A program made the translations under genes and the position numbers. DNA of 64,000 nt from Planococcus citri (lineage: Eukaryota; Arthropoda; Insecta; Hemiptera; Pseudococcidae): the NCBI RefSeq assembly GCF_950023065.1, contig NC_088677.1:59297469-59361468 (forward strand). The letters run 5' to 3'. Under the pieces are notes generated by a model. The model saw nothing but the letters and a program-made list of their open reading frames with translations. It did not search any database and was not told the origin of the DNA. Positions 1-9,817 of the stretch are shown here, piece after piece (position 1 is the stretch's first letter; each line of letters starts with the position of its first letter).

Positions 1-600
1 CGCAGCATTTGGTGCTGTACGAGTATACGTAACGTAATTTGATAAACAGCGAAGAAAAGGAAAAGTATGAGAAGTATTAGGAAGAACAGAAGGGTGCAGA
101 GTGTCATTATCTTAATCGTTGGATATCGATATACATACTACGACGAGGAAATTTCAGAACTCCTTTTGCCTCTTCTTTTTGTGCTCGTCTCATCGTTCTT
201 CCGAATCGAAATATTGTTATAGATGGTGCTTGAGTGGTGGGTATTTGAAAAGGTCTTCCAGGAAAAATAATAAACATTTTTTGAAAATTTCTTCGACCAT
301 CTTAGGTCATTTTTTATGGGTAAGAAGCACAGTACCTAACTCGCTTTTTTCCTGAAAGAATTAGGAAATATGTCTAAATATTGAAAAAATTTCAACTTGA
401 AGAGCGATCATATAACTATTTTAAGGGGTTCCCAAAATATCTTCAATCTGAAAAATCGCCAATTTCTCAAATCAGCGAACTTATATTCATCCAACTCTAT
501 CCTGAGGTTACTCGCAATTCACATTGAAACATTGAGGTAAGGAAGCATTTTTGTTTTACTTCAAAATCAAATCCTAAATTGAAAAAAAAAAAAACTTTGA
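1..600. other. Non-coding flank, no gene seen
   Basis: AT-rich sequence with a short A run near 579-594. The only open frame of note (119-355) has no domain, signal peptide or coding-like composition and is treated as chance. Confidence 0.5.
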
Positions 601-1570
601 GGGTTTGTTCGCGAAACAAATTCGGGAGGTTTTCAAGTAAATTCACAGAAGAACTTTGTTTTGGGTTGAGAGTGACCTGGAAAAAATTCTAGCCTCAGAG
701 GTGTCGCTGGCTGGGAATTATGAGCTTTCAAAAGAGGAGAATTTTCGAAAAAATTGTGCCCAGTTCTAAAATACAGTATTTCAGATTCTGCGTCGACCTG
801 GGCCATTGCCGTCGAAATTCAAGACGACTTTCAAGTTTTAGAGCTCTAATACTGAGTGGTTTTAAATTTGCATACCTATGGTATCTTTTATCTCTATGTT
901 ACTTTAAGGCAGGTAAATTCGCTTTTTGAAAATATTTTTTCCCACATATTTCGAATTAATCAAGCCAAAACATCGAAAGATATCGTTCTTGAAACAGGAG
1001 AAATATTTAGGAATGCAGCAGTACCATTTTTAAATCATTATTTTCCAATTTCAAAAATTCGAAAAAATTCAATAAATTTTTTGCTATTTTTCTCGATTTT
1101 TCAAAAATTGGCGATCTGGTTACTCAAAAAATTAGCATCACTGCGTTCCAAAATATTCACTAAGCTTCCAAAATTATGTTTTTCGATGTTTTGGCATACT
1201 TGTTTACTCAATGCTTCATTTTCGAAAATAAAATATTTTCAAAACACAAATTTGCTCAAAAATAAACGATTGATAACATTTCAAACACCCAGTACAACTC
1301 CTAAAAAATAACGTTGGATTTTAGAAAGAATGGTATAAACCAACGTAGAATCGCAAATACTGTCTTTTGGAGGAACTGGACCTTTTCCCCAAAAATAAAT
1401 TGGGTAAAAGCACAAAAATTACAATTTTTTTCGAAAATACCACCTCTATGAGATCTCATATCTCCTCTCAAGGATCACCTACGGAGCTAAAAAAAATTCT
1501 GAGACACTTTGAACTCAAAATGAGGGCCTTTGCTGAATTTGGTCAAAATACTACGATATTTTTCTCTCAC
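601..1570. repeat. Foldback repeat family B, copy 1
   Basis: The left half (about 620-1060) reads as an imperfect reverse complement of the right half (about 1090-1565). Landmarks are CTGCGTCGACCTGGGCCATT at the left (about 789-808), AAGCCAAAACATCG near 963, its inverted counterpart near 1185-1200, and TTTGAACTCAAAATGAG with TTTGGTCAAA at the right end. The same landmarks recur at 27.8, 36.6 and 44.6 kb, so this is an interspersed family and not a local accident. No transposase ORF is present; the frames at 720-929, 856-1311 and 1367-1615 lie inside the repeat and look non-coding. A non-autonomous element with very long inverted arms is the simplest reading. Confidence 0.7.
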
Positions 1571-2520
1571 GTATGCATTCTGAAGTACGCTCAGAGCTAC
1601 TTTGTGACTGGTTGAGAAATATAGGGTATCTTCCGGGAACTTGTTCACTTGCTGAAAATTTCAATATGATCGAATACTATCAATAAAACCTTCGATTGAG
1701 CATATTGCCTAGATTTTAAATCGAAGGACTAACGCATTTTGAAGAAAATACAAGCATGGGGTTGAACGCTTATAAGCTAATCAAAAGAAAACGGTTATAA
1801 AAATATGCACCTGATGATTATCAGAATCAATTAAGGAAACTGAATCTGAATCATTACGTAAGGATATCACAACTCACCCTGCAGCAGTGACGCTATATTT
1901 TTTATAGGTGGGTATTATTGTAATACAATGTTTGATTGATGTTTGAAACTCACCTGAAACAAAACAAAAATCAAGCAAAAAATTAATAATTATTTGAAAA
2001 ATTCGAACAGCTTCATTATTATTAAAAGGATCAACAGTAATTAGGGGTTAACAATGATTCATAGAAAATCACGTAATGAGTGCCAACAGCGAGCAACGCA
2101 ATGAACTTTACTGTGATTCATGCCGTCTGTAAGTAAGTTAAGTGTACCTATGTATTCAGTTCTATAGAATTCACTACATGGTCAAACAACGTTCAAAGTC
2201 AATTAAAATCGTACGTATAAACAATGCAAATTCTTCGATATGGTAACAAATTGTTATCACTATTAAAAACATGATTCACAGTTCAAGATTCTCATCTGTA
2301 ATGAGCTTCTGAAGAATTCTATCAATTTCTTAACTTTTCATTGATTCATTTTCATAAATAAATATTACCAAAATCGAATCGTAATCAGCGAGGTAATAAA
2401 ATAATCCAAAGGTTAGACACCAAGGACGTAGTTTTGCATCAAATAAAAACGCAAAACAATTCCATCTCTGGTACAGATTGCAAACATTGTTTCTAACGTA
2501 AACATACGCGTATAACAGGC
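1571..2520. other. Intergenic stretch before the secreted-protein array
   Basis: AT-rich with no convincing ORF. It presumably holds the distal upstream region of the gene at 2620. GATAAGAAA, present upstream of three of the other genes, was not found here. Confidence 0.4.
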
Positions 2521-2527
2521 ACCGTTT

Positions 2528-2570
2528 TATAAAACTCCATTTCTTCGAGAAATATTTGGTGAGCTCAATT
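2528..2570 (+). promoter_or_regulatory. Core promoter of secreted gene 1
   Basis: TATAAAAC at 2528-2535, with a TCAATTTTC initiator-like word about 30-35 bases downstream. Transcription would start near 2565, giving a leader of about 55 nt. The leader contains GTTTTCGCG, a shortened form of the TCGAGTTTTCGC word found in the leaders of the other family members. Confidence 0.5.
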
Positions 2571-2619
2571 TTCCGAGTATACTCTGTTTTCGCGATTAAT
2601 TATTCCATCAAACGTCAAA

Positions 2620-2955
2620 ATGAAAGTGTCGTACATTGTTTTAATCTTCGCCACCGTGCTCGTATTTGATTCGGTACTATCGCAAGATACTGCTCCAACT
2701 CCAGCTCCAACTCAAGCAAACCCGACCAATTACCTCAACACTCTGGGCGAAACATTTAAAAATATCGGCAGCCCGGACAAGATCGGAGACGCATGGAAAC
2801 AATTCGGAGAAAAAACCGCTGATACGTGGAAACAATATGGTCAACAAATCACCGACGCCAGCAAGAAACTCGGAGAAGATTTGGCCAAAAAGTGGGGCGA
2901 AGTTAGTCAGAATACTGCTCAAAAACCAAGTGAAAGTAAACCTGCTGCTCAATAA
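2620..2955 (+). CDS. Small secreted amphipathic protein, family member 1 (11-residue repeats)
   Basis: 111 residues, intronless, product not recognised. Residues 1-21/22 are a clear signal peptide (MKVSYIVLIF start, cleavage near VLSQ), so the protein is exported. A Thr/Pro/Ala linker (about 23-37) is a candidate for O-glycosylation. Residues 57-100 form four 11-residue units of the type DAWKQFGEKTA, with Trp at 59, 70 and 92 and Lys/Glu in between. Hendecads like this are typical of lipid-binding amphipathic helices in apolipoproteins and related proteins; lipid or membrane binding is therefore an inference. The mature chain has no cysteine. The start is chosen for its signal peptide and TATA-to-ATG distance. 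It is the first of five same-strand relatives and the most divergent in signal peptide (MKVSY rather than MKF). Confidence 0.8.
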   Translation: MKVSYIVLIFATVLVFDSVLSQDTAPTPAPTQANPTNYLNTLGETFKNIGSPDKIGDAWKQFGEKTADTWKQYGQQITDASKKLGEDLAKKWGEVSQNTAQKPSESKPAAQ

Positions 2956-3108
2956 TGACCGATCTAACATTATTCATCCGATCCTGAAGTATGAAGTACA
3001 TATGAACCATTGCAATTTTTTCAATTCTAATGATGTTCAAATTAAGTTGAAGTAAAATATTATCAAGAACCTTGAAAAATATTTTCGATTTTTGTTGAGA
3101 TATTTAAG

Positions 3109-3114
3109 AATAAA
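3109..3114 (+). terminator. Poly(A) signal of secreted gene 1
   Basis: AATAAA 154 bases past the stop codon, followed by an A-rich then T-rich stretch. This is the first canonical hexamer after the ORF. Confidence 0.6.
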
Positions 3115-3120
3115 AATTCA

Positions 3121-3737
3121 AGTGAAAAAAATTATCTTTGTTTTATTTAACTAGGTATAATTTAATTAATTACTTTTCACTGTTCAGCTTCATAAGCCAT
3201 TAATTAGAATTGAGTGAGTTTTTGAAATTTAGTTTTTATAATCACGAAATATATTTAAAAAAAATTAATCTGGAATACTTTTGAGAAGGTAGTATGGACA
3301 ATATTTTTCGTCGAGGAAAAAGCAGAAAAGTTCTACGCCTTCTAGTCTACTTTCTGATTGCAAATCTGACACATCTTAAGTTCACACTACTAGTATAAGA
3401 GAACAGCTCATCAAATTTCATCGAATTTAGATACCCACTTAATAGAACAATTCCGTAAAAAATCCACTCAAAATACATACGTAAATGATAAAATTGAGTG
3501 AGAAATTTCTAAAAAAAAACATCAAATTGACGATTCTCTACAAGACGAAGACGAATTTCATCAACCCAAAGCCCAGGTAAGTACCCTAACATATTTCTGC
3601 ACAGCAATTTGACTACCCATCTAAATTCAAAATCGACTCGTTGTTCGACATGTCTCCAATTCCACAAGACATAATGCAATTATTTCACATTCGTTCGACA
3701 AATTTCTGAAACAGACAGCATTCTATTTCAAATTATC
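3121..3737. other. Intergenic, nothing recognised
   Basis: AT-rich spacer between gene 1 and the orphan promoter-like block. No ORF with a signal peptide and no repeat landmark was seen. Confidence 0.4.
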
Positions 3738-3840
3738 GAAGAAAAATGCGATAAGAGAATTCAAAGGTTGATTTTTAATCGAGAAAACATACAGCGAATT
3801 CACGCCATGAACTTTCACAAGCATACATATAAAAGGTTGG
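3738..3840 (+). promoter_or_regulatory. Orphan copy of the family promoter module
   Basis: GATAAG at 3750-3755 is followed by AATTCAAAGGTTG, then ATCGAGAAAACAT, then TATAAAAG at 3828-3835. This is the same order of blocks as upstream of the genes at 5363 and 7245. GATAAG-to-TATA spacing is 78, against 75 and 74 for those genes. No signal-peptide ORF follows within about 1.2 kb. It may be the remnant of a deleted family member or the promoter of an unrecognised transcript. Confidence 0.5.
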
Positions 3841-5125
3841 CAAGGGCAAATTCAAGTCGTGATTATTGATGACGCATTGTAAATTATTATTAAAAAAATT
3901 AATTGCCAAATCTCCTTCAAAAGTACCTACAGTAAATTGAGGAATAAGCATAAACGTGAAAAATAAATTTCTGGGACAATGAGCATTGAACTTAATTGAG
4001 AGCATAAACCTAGAACAAACATAATCAGAAACTTAAAACTCGTAAATGAATTACTTTGAAGTAAAAATAGGTAAGATTCATTTTTTTGTCATGAAATTTT
4101 TAAATCATTATCACACCCTTAACCTCTCCAAATGGCTTGAAATTGCAAGTTTTGTTCAAAAATTTCATCTTTATCAAGTTTCAAACGAATTTTTTCAAAC
4201 TCATACTTCTCATCAAAATGCGCACGTTATAGACCTCCAGACTAAAAATCGATTATGAATGAAAATCGATTATTTGAATTTTAAAAATCGATATATTTAC
4301 GATTCTCGATTTCACATGATCGAGCATGCTCGAGATGGAAAATCAATTACAGTCAAAAATCACAAAAATCGGCCATGGATCGAAAATCGACTTACTGAAT
4401 GCCAAAAATCTATTTATTGAATGAAAAAAATCGATTAATTTTATCGATTCTAGAAATTTATCGTTTTTTCGTATTTTGTCACATGATCGATAAAAATCAC
4501 TTTTTTTCTTTCAAAAAACGATTTTAAAAAATAAATCTTTCGATTTTCAATTTTGTTCCTTGAAATGATACGAGTGATCGATTTTATCTAATTTGTTTTC
4601 ATTTGTCAGGAAAAAATTGACCAAAATTAATTTTTTTTTGGTTTTCTAAAAATGATATTATTGGTCTGTTTTAACAATCTAATTTTCAAAATTGAATGAA
4701 GCAAAATAATGATTACTGGCGTTTGAGATATTTCGATTCCCTCTAATATGAGGACACTGAGTTGGAATATCTATTTATTTTAGGCTTTCCACTTTCCAGT
4801 CTTCCATTTTGAAAAAAGTCAGCGACTGGAAGGATATTGAGCTGTCGAGACCTCAAATTAGTAAAAATCGACCTGTCACATCATATTTTTATAATTTTCT
4901 CAATTTTGAGGTTATTAAACTCGACATTAGACGTACATTTTATCTTCATTCAAATGATTGAAAATTGAAATAATTTCACGATTGAAGAAGAAACGAAGAG
5001 TAATTCACCCATTCCATCACCAATTACCCAATCAACATACCTTCAAATTTTTCCAATCAAAATTCCCCATCAAACCACGTCCCCATTTCCCCATCTCGAA
5101 TGCACTTCTTTGCAATTCAGTCTTA
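3841..5125. other. Gene-less spacer with an ATCGAT-rich patch
   Basis: Between about 4246 and 4460, words of the form AAAATCGATT and TATCGAT recur many times in both orientations. The frame at 4046-4258 (MNYFEVKIG start) has no signal peptide and is not supported as a gene. The rest is AT-rich single-copy-looking sequence. Confidence 0.4.
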
Positions 5126-5127
5126 GT

Positions 5128-5250
5128 CAGCAAAACGATAAGAAATCTCAAAGGTCTCGCATCGAAGAACTGAGAATAAAAATTGACACAATTAAATAAC
5201 TCCCTCGAATGTATATATTTCGATATCTATCAGCTCTCTCACATCAGTGC
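5128..5250 (+). promoter_or_regulatory. Promoter of secreted gene 2
   Basis: Ordered blocks are GATAAG (5137-5142), CTCAAAGGTCTCGC, an ATCGAAGAAC version of the second box (5161-5170), GAATAAAAATTG, and TATATAT (5212-5218). A TCAGT initiator, the arthropod consensus, lies at 5244-5248, about 32 bases past the TATA. The first 60 bases match the promoter of the gene at 7245 closely. The GATA-type site suggests a gut, fat-body or gland GATA factor (inference). Confidence 0.6.
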
Positions 5251-5362
5251 ATCTCAGCTACTCACGTTTCACTCAGTGAGCATATTTTCACATCCGTGTC
5301 GAGTTTTCGCGGCAATAATACGAGTAATTTCTAGCCTACGTCGAGTGAAAAAATACACCACG

Positions 5363-5842
5363 ATGAAGTTCGTATTGTGTCTCGTTTTCGCGATTATGTT
5401 CATGTTCGAGGTAGTGCACTCGCAAATGCGATTCTCGGACTCGTCCTTGGAGGGAAAAAGTTTCGAAGAAAGAGACCAGATTATGAAACAACGCGCAAAA
5501 GAACGTGATATCTGGATAAAAGAAAATCCAGGACTTTGGTTAGTAGAGCAGGATCTTTATTTCAATACTGAGAATTTCCTATATAATGTTAGCGGCATAG
5601 ATCTTTATATTCAACGAAGACTGGAAGACGTTCAACAGCAATTACCCCAGATTGAGAAGAAATTCCATACGATCATCAATAATTTGAAGCCTGTCGCAAA
5701 AAGTCTACTGACTATGGTGTCAGAATTCGTGTCAACACATGGACCAAGAGCTATGCTGTATTTTGATCATTTACAAAAAGTGAGAAATTTGCCGTCAGAA
5801 AATGCTACCATTCGCGAGTACATTGAAAACTATGCCACATAA
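5363..5842 (+). CDS. Small secreted protein, family member 2
   Basis: 159 residues, single exon, product not recognised. The start is set at the ATG opening MKFVLCLVFA, because this begins a signal peptide (1-21) shared with its neighbours; an upstream in-frame ATG at 5183 lies before the TATA box and cannot be in the mRNA. The mature chain is rich in charged residues and aromatic patches, with N-glycosylation sequons at N75 (NVS) and N147 (NAT). Residues 94-109 (LPQIEKKFHTIINNLK) align with LPEIKKKAEEILDNFK at 77-92 of the gene at 7245, showing that the mature parts are also related. No cysteine follows the signal peptide. Secretion is well supported; a carrier or effector role would be a guess. 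Confidence 0.8.
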   Translation: MKFVLCLVFAIMFMFEVVHSQMRFSDSSLEGKSFEERDQIMKQRAKERDIWIKENPGLWLVEQDLYFNTENFLYNVSGIDLYIQRRLEDVQQQLPQIEKKFHTIINNLKPVAKSLLTMVSEFVSTHGPRAMLYFDHLQKVRNLPSENATIREYIENYAT

Positions 5843-6048
5843 TGAATATGAATCGCAATTATCTACGTCCAGATAAGTTTAAGAAGCTATCGTATAATCA
5901 ATATTTACGAGTACAAGTTCAAGATTCATGTATGTGTGTTAAACCATTATTATAGATTTTAAATATACAAGTATGAAAATTGATTCCAAAGTTTATTTTT
6001 GTTTCCAGTATAAGGTACTTGGGAGTTTTAAAAGTATTGTCGAATTTG

Positions 6049-6054
6049 AATAAA
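6049..6054 (+). terminator. Probable poly(A) signal of secreted gene 2
   Basis: AATAAA 207 bases after the stop. AATATA variants closer in (about 5961) could be used instead. Confidence 0.4.
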
Positions 6055-6083
6055 AATAATGTAAGTGCAAAGTCATGGATTAA

Positions 6084-6265
6084 AAACTGAAAAAATTTGA
6101 AGCTTTCGGGGCTGAAAATGACAGCATCGACGAATTTATTAACGTGATGCTAAATAAATTGAAAGGTTAGTCTTGCACTGAGAAAACAATGAAATTCATA
6201 TCGTGTAAGTTAATTCGTTTCATCGATTTCAAATACGATGAGAAAATAAATAGTAGACAATCAGA
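6084..6265 (+). pseudogene. Possible coding relics in the gene 2-gene 3 spacer
   Basis: Two short pieces look more coding than their surroundings. Frame 6084-6170 reads 28 residues ending FINVMLNKLKG before a TAG, like the C-terminus of an amphipathic chain. At 6189 an ATG opens MKFISCKLIRF, resembling the MKFVxCLxF start of the array genes but without a functional hydrophobic core. Either could be debris of a lost family member; both could be chance. Confidence 0.2.
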
Positions 6266-6299
6266 ATAAATAATGTCTAACATTAACACCAAAAATAAT

Positions 6300-7000
6300 T
6301 GAAACGATGAAGTCAATATCAAGGATGATACGTATTTTGGTAAGTCTTCTTCACGAATAATTTAATTTTTCAACAATAACGGGTCACTCAACATTTCCGT
6401 TGAAAATACGACGAACAAAAAATTTGTCACATCGAAAGCTCAAGGTCAAAATTTCAGAAACCAATTCTTCAGGCAGTTCAGTTTTGGATGTATTTACTCT
6501 TCCACTTTTCTAGGTTCGATCCAAAAATTTGCCTGCTCAAAATAATAATAGGGAAAATTTTCAAAACATTTTGACAAAAATTCTAAAAATGAACCGGAGG
6601 TACTGAATAAGTGAATACAGACATTTTTTTACTTGCGAACCAAGCAACACTAGCAACAGTCACATCTCGATTTTATTTCATCTCAAAAAGAACATTTATC
6701 AAAGAATCAGCCAACTTATTGAATTATTACTGTGAGAATTTCAAATTCAAGAATTCTCTTCGTTAATTTTAATCCTACGTAAAAGTACCTACTTAAAATT
6801 TTCAATAGTAAGAAAGGAGAAGGGAGTACGAATCGATATGTTATACGCGAATAACAATATTTAATCAACATTCGTTCCAAATTCTTTCGATAAAAATTCG
6901 AAGAAAACACAAGTCAACAATAGGAACATAATTATACCTACCGAAATTGTTCATCTATACAAATACGAAATACCCAAGCAACTCAAGTCAGTCTTATAAT
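6300..7000. other. Intergenic, nothing recognised
   Basis: AT-rich spacer upstream of gene 3. No repeat landmark or supported ORF. Confidence 0.4.
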
Positions 7001-7002
7001 CA

Positions 7003-7130
7003 GCAACACGATAAGAAAACTCAAAGGTTGGTCTCGCAGATCGCACCTTATCAAGAAAACAATTAGGAATAAAAATCATACCATATAAGTAAGCATAAGT
7101 ACATCGAGCACATTACTTCGACTGCAGTTC
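7003..7130 (+). promoter_or_regulatory. Promoter of secreted gene 3
   Basis: GATAAG at 7010-7015, ACTCAAAGGTTGGTCTCGC after it, TTATCAAGAAAAC at 7048-7060, GGAATAAAAATC, and TATAAG at 7084-7089. Start of transcription is probably near 7110-7125. This is the most complete version of the shared module, with all boxes present. Confidence 0.6.
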
Positions 7131-7244
7131 TTAGTGCACGTATCAACGTTAAATTCAGCTAAAGCTTACTTTTTTACACTCGTGTCGAGTTTTCGTATCA
7201 ATTTGAAATATTTTACTCGTACGTTCGGTGTTGAAATAATCATC

Positions 7245-7544
7245 ATGAAGTTCGTAATGTGTCTTATTTTCGTAAGTGTGCTCGTATTCGGAGTAGTCCA
7301 ATCGCAAGAGAATGCTGGGGCTCAAGGAGCTGGCTCTTTGTTCGATTTCAGTAAATTCAACTTGACGAGTGTCATTGGAAATATTGGAGATAATATCGAT
7401 AAGTTCAAGGATACCGTACTACCTGCGGCTGAGAAAGCAGCCAATGAAGCTATTGCAAAGATCAAGGAGAATTTGCCAGAAATAAAAAAGAAAGCTGAAG
7501 AAATTTTAGATAATTTCAAAGGTAATAGTACCGCCAGAAAGTAA
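7245..7544 (+). CDS. Small secreted amphipathic protein, family member 3
   Basis: 99 residues, single exon, product not recognised. The signal peptide is residues 1-20/21 (MKFVMCLIFV start, VVQSQ at the cleavage region). An Ala/Gly-rich segment (22-30) leads into a single long amphipathic helical region (about 45-92) dominated by Lys, Glu, Ala and Ile, including LPEIKKKAEEILDNFK, which aligns with gene 2. Sequons are NLT at 39-41 and NST at 94-96. The upstream in-frame ATG at 7134 is rejected because it would bury the signal peptide behind a 37-residue extension. The leader carries GTGTCGAGTTTTCG, the same word as gene 2. A small helical extracellular protein is supported; its partner is unknown. 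Confidence 0.8.
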   Translation: MKFVMCLIFVSVLVFGVVQSQENAGAQGAGSLFDFSKFNLTSVIGNIGDNIDKFKDTVLPAAEKAANEAIAKIKENLPEIKKKAEEILDNFKGNSTARK

Positions 7545-7677
7545 CAGAAAACGAATTTAAATATTCAGTATGAATCGTGTTCGTGATTTTTTCATCGATC
7601 TTATAATATTTTGTTATAGTATGTACAAGTGAAAGGTTCATGTACGAATAATGTAATATTAAAAAAATAAGTTTTCC

Positions 7678-7683
7678 AATAAA
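7678..7683 (+). terminator. Poly(A) signal of secreted gene 3
   Basis: AATAAA 134 bases past the stop, after a T-rich 3' UTR. Confidence 0.6.
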
Positions 7684-7689
7684 AATCAA

Positions 7690-8755
7690 GTTTGCATAAT
7701 TGAAAAATGTCGTCTTTTCGAAATGTGAATTATAAAATGAATATGCTGCAATTTAGAGAACTAAATTTCGTTTGATTAAGGTGAGAAAAATTTTTAGGGA
7801 AAAAAATTGAAAATTTTATAAGTACAAAATATTGGTGGAAAATTTACGAAAATTGACTATACGAGTATTTAATACTAAGTATGTACCTACTTATTCGAAA
7901 ATTCGTCAAGAAATCGTACGAATGGGAAAATATTGATGATAGTTTCTAAAATCGTTCAAACTCCAGAATTTTTCATTCCACCTACTTCGATCTAATTTAC
8001 CACTAACATTTTTCAATGTCTTCCAAATCGACGATGCAATGAATAAGACGAAGCAGTTCTGTTGATTACTAATATTTCTCGTGAATCAAACAGTAAAAAT
8101 TACAGATTAGATAGATGAATTTTTGTATAACTTGCAAGTTGAAACAGCCAACTCCAGAAATATCAGAAAGACTGATACAGAATGATCTCATAAGTCGAAA
8201 GTAATTTGTTGTTGTTGTTGTTGTTTTTTTTTTGAAACAATGAATAACTCAAATAGCTAACCTAGGTAAGTACAATGTTTTATTTTTTCGACTTGACGAA
8301 GAAAAATCAAGTTAGTATCCAAAAATACACATCCAGGACGAATTCAGAAGCTAAATTTAGTTTTTCAATTTTCAAAAAATAGCACAATTCGAGCATGTTT
8401 TCTATTTTTAAAAAAAATCATTTGGCCAGGCTGACGTAGAAAACTGAAATTCGATGTATCTCTTTCTATCAAATTCTCTGATTAATTGATTAAAATTTCG
8501 AGCCATTTTGAAGCCTCCAAAATAATATCTATGTTCCAACAATAATTTGAAGGGGACAAACCTAGGATTTTTCGCAGTTTTTTAATTTTTAAACATCTCA
8601 CGTCACGCTCTTCGCCCCTCCAAATTGACCCAAGACGAGGTTAAAATCAACATTTTGATTCATTCTTTTTCCAAGTCACAAAAAAAAAGACTTTTGATAT
8701 TGAGGCATCACAAAAGTCTTCAAGAAATATTTCTGATTTAAACTATCTGGAAACA
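7690..8755. other. Intergenic with a GTT microsatellite
   Basis: TTG units repeat at about 8210-8226 and run into a T tract. Otherwise AT-rich with no supported gene. Confidence 0.4.
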
Positions 8756-8825
8756 TAAGATAAATTACGCGTATAATATTTACGAGTAATATTAATCAAA
8801 TTTCAATCAATCTAGCGAAATAAAA

Positions 8826-8900
8826 TTAGATTAGAGCGTATCAAGAAAACCAAAAGAGAATCGAAACCGTATAAGGATGAGTCTATCAATACACCGAGTG
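8826..8900 (+). promoter_or_regulatory. Promoter of secreted gene 4
   Basis: AGATTAGAGCGTATCAAG leads into the box TATCAAGAAAAC at 8839-8850, then GAGAATCGAAAC and TATAAGG at 8870-8876, then CTATCAATACACCGAG. The upstream GATAAG/CTCAAAGGT half seen in genes 2 and 3 is missing or degenerate. The whole block aligns with the region 23496-23566 (minus strand) upstream of the inverted paralogue. Confidence 0.55.
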
Positions 8901-9010
8901 GGTATTTCGACAGCGTATTACATGCCCATCTAATTTATCTTGCAACATACGTTTCGAATTTTCGCGTCCATAAATTGGAATATCAACAAACATTTGGTGA
9001 ATTTAGCATC

Positions 9011-9241
9011 ATGAAATTCGCAATATGTCTCTTGTTCGCGAGTTTACTCGTACTCGGTGCAATCAGTGCCGCAGAAGGAGCACCATTGATTGAAATACCA
9101 TTGATTGGAGCATCGTTGATTGGAACACTCCTCCAGAAAATCGGTCGGTTTGGGTTAGATTTAGTCCACGAAGTACGTAGAATTAAAAGAGTTGCTGGTC
9201 TAGATGCATACTTCAGTTTTGGCTTTGAGAAGCAAGTTTAG
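9011..9241 (+). CDS. Small secreted hydrophobic/cationic peptide, family member 4
   Basis: 76 residues, product not recognised. The signal peptide is about 1-20 (MKFAICLLFA start, AISA|AEG). The mature peptide of about 55 residues begins with three near-identical five-residue units (PLIEI, PLIGA, SLIGT) and then has a Lys/Arg-rich amphipathic part (LLQKIGRFG, VRRIKR) and a C-terminal GLDAYFSFGF. It has no cysteine. Short, cationic and amphipathic fits a membrane-active peptide such as an antimicrobial, but this is only an inference. An upstream ATG at 8975 would add 12 residues ahead of the signal peptide and is disfavoured. The ATG context, GAATTTAGCATCATGAA, is shared with the inverted paralogue at 23181-23381, its closest relative. 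Confidence 0.8.
   Translation: MKFAICLLFASLLVLGAISAAEGAPLIEIPLIGASLIGTLLQKIGRFGLDLVHEVRRIKRVAGLDAYFSFGFEKQV
9083..9127 (+). repeat. Three 15-bp in-frame units inside gene 4
   Basis: Units 9083-9097, 9098-9112 and 9113-9127 share xCxTTGATTGxAxxA and encode PLIEI/PLIGA/SLIGT. The inverted paralogue is 10 residues shorter and lacks them, so two extra units probably explain the length difference. Confidence 0.7.
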
Positions 9242-9379
9242 TCTTACGTACCTGCTGCGTTTTACGAGATGAACGAAAATTAAAGACATAGGACAAGAAA
9301 AATGCCCATTGCCCGCCAATATCGAGAAAAGAAGATCTAGTTGTGATAAATGAAGGAGACAACGACATATTACAGTATG

Positions 9380-9385
9380 AATAAA
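9380..9385 (+). terminator. Poly(A) signal of secreted gene 4
   Basis: AATAAA in the context CAGTATGAATAAAAAG, 139 bases past the stop. The preceding GAAGGAGACAACGAC is conserved in the inverted paralogue, where the hexamer itself is changed. Confidence 0.6.
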
Positions 9386-9389
9386 AAGC

Positions 9390-9815
9390 TGTTGATTTTA
9401 CGTGTTACGTGGTACTCTCATTTTCCCAGCCATATCAACGACGATTTTTCCCTTAAAAAAATACTCCATCCTGAAAATATTCCACTGTAAAAATCTTCTC
9501 AGAATTTAAAACTGATCATATTTTTTTCTAAATCATAATTTGAAAAGATGGCACTCTCTTCGTCGGTCCAAGAAAGCCCGAATTTGCCCGAAGTTCATCA
9601 CTCACTTCACCATCGACCCTCAAGCACATAGGCAGATGATGGATCATACTTGAATATGCCGCTTCATTCAGTCTTTTTTACTACCATATTAATTTTTAAT
9701 CCATGTGTACATATCAAATAAGTATCTAATAATTCGAATCAATGATTTAAAAAAAAAATACCGCAGTTTCTTTCTCATCTCGTATACAGCGCTCAATCAA
9801 TAATCATACTTTTAT
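9390..9815. other. Spacer between secreted genes 4 and 5
   Basis: No supported gene. A run of A near 9749-9757; otherwise unremarkable. Confidence 0.4.
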
Positions 9816-9817
9816 CA

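Noticed and set aside
2666..3055. Overlapping + strand frame across gene 1
   Set aside because: Alternative frame of gene 1, with low-complexity QLQLQL and no signal peptide.
4046..4258. Frame containing MKFLNHYH after the orphan promoter
   Set aside because: The MKF match is not followed by a hydrophobic core; no signal peptide and poor composition.
5183..5362. N-terminal extension of secreted gene 2 starting at 5183
   Set aside because: It begins upstream of the TATA box (5212) and would hide the signal peptide; the ATG at 5363 fits the family.
7134..7244. Extended start of secreted gene 3
   Set aside because: Adds 37 residues before a clear signal peptide, and none of the relatives has such an extension.
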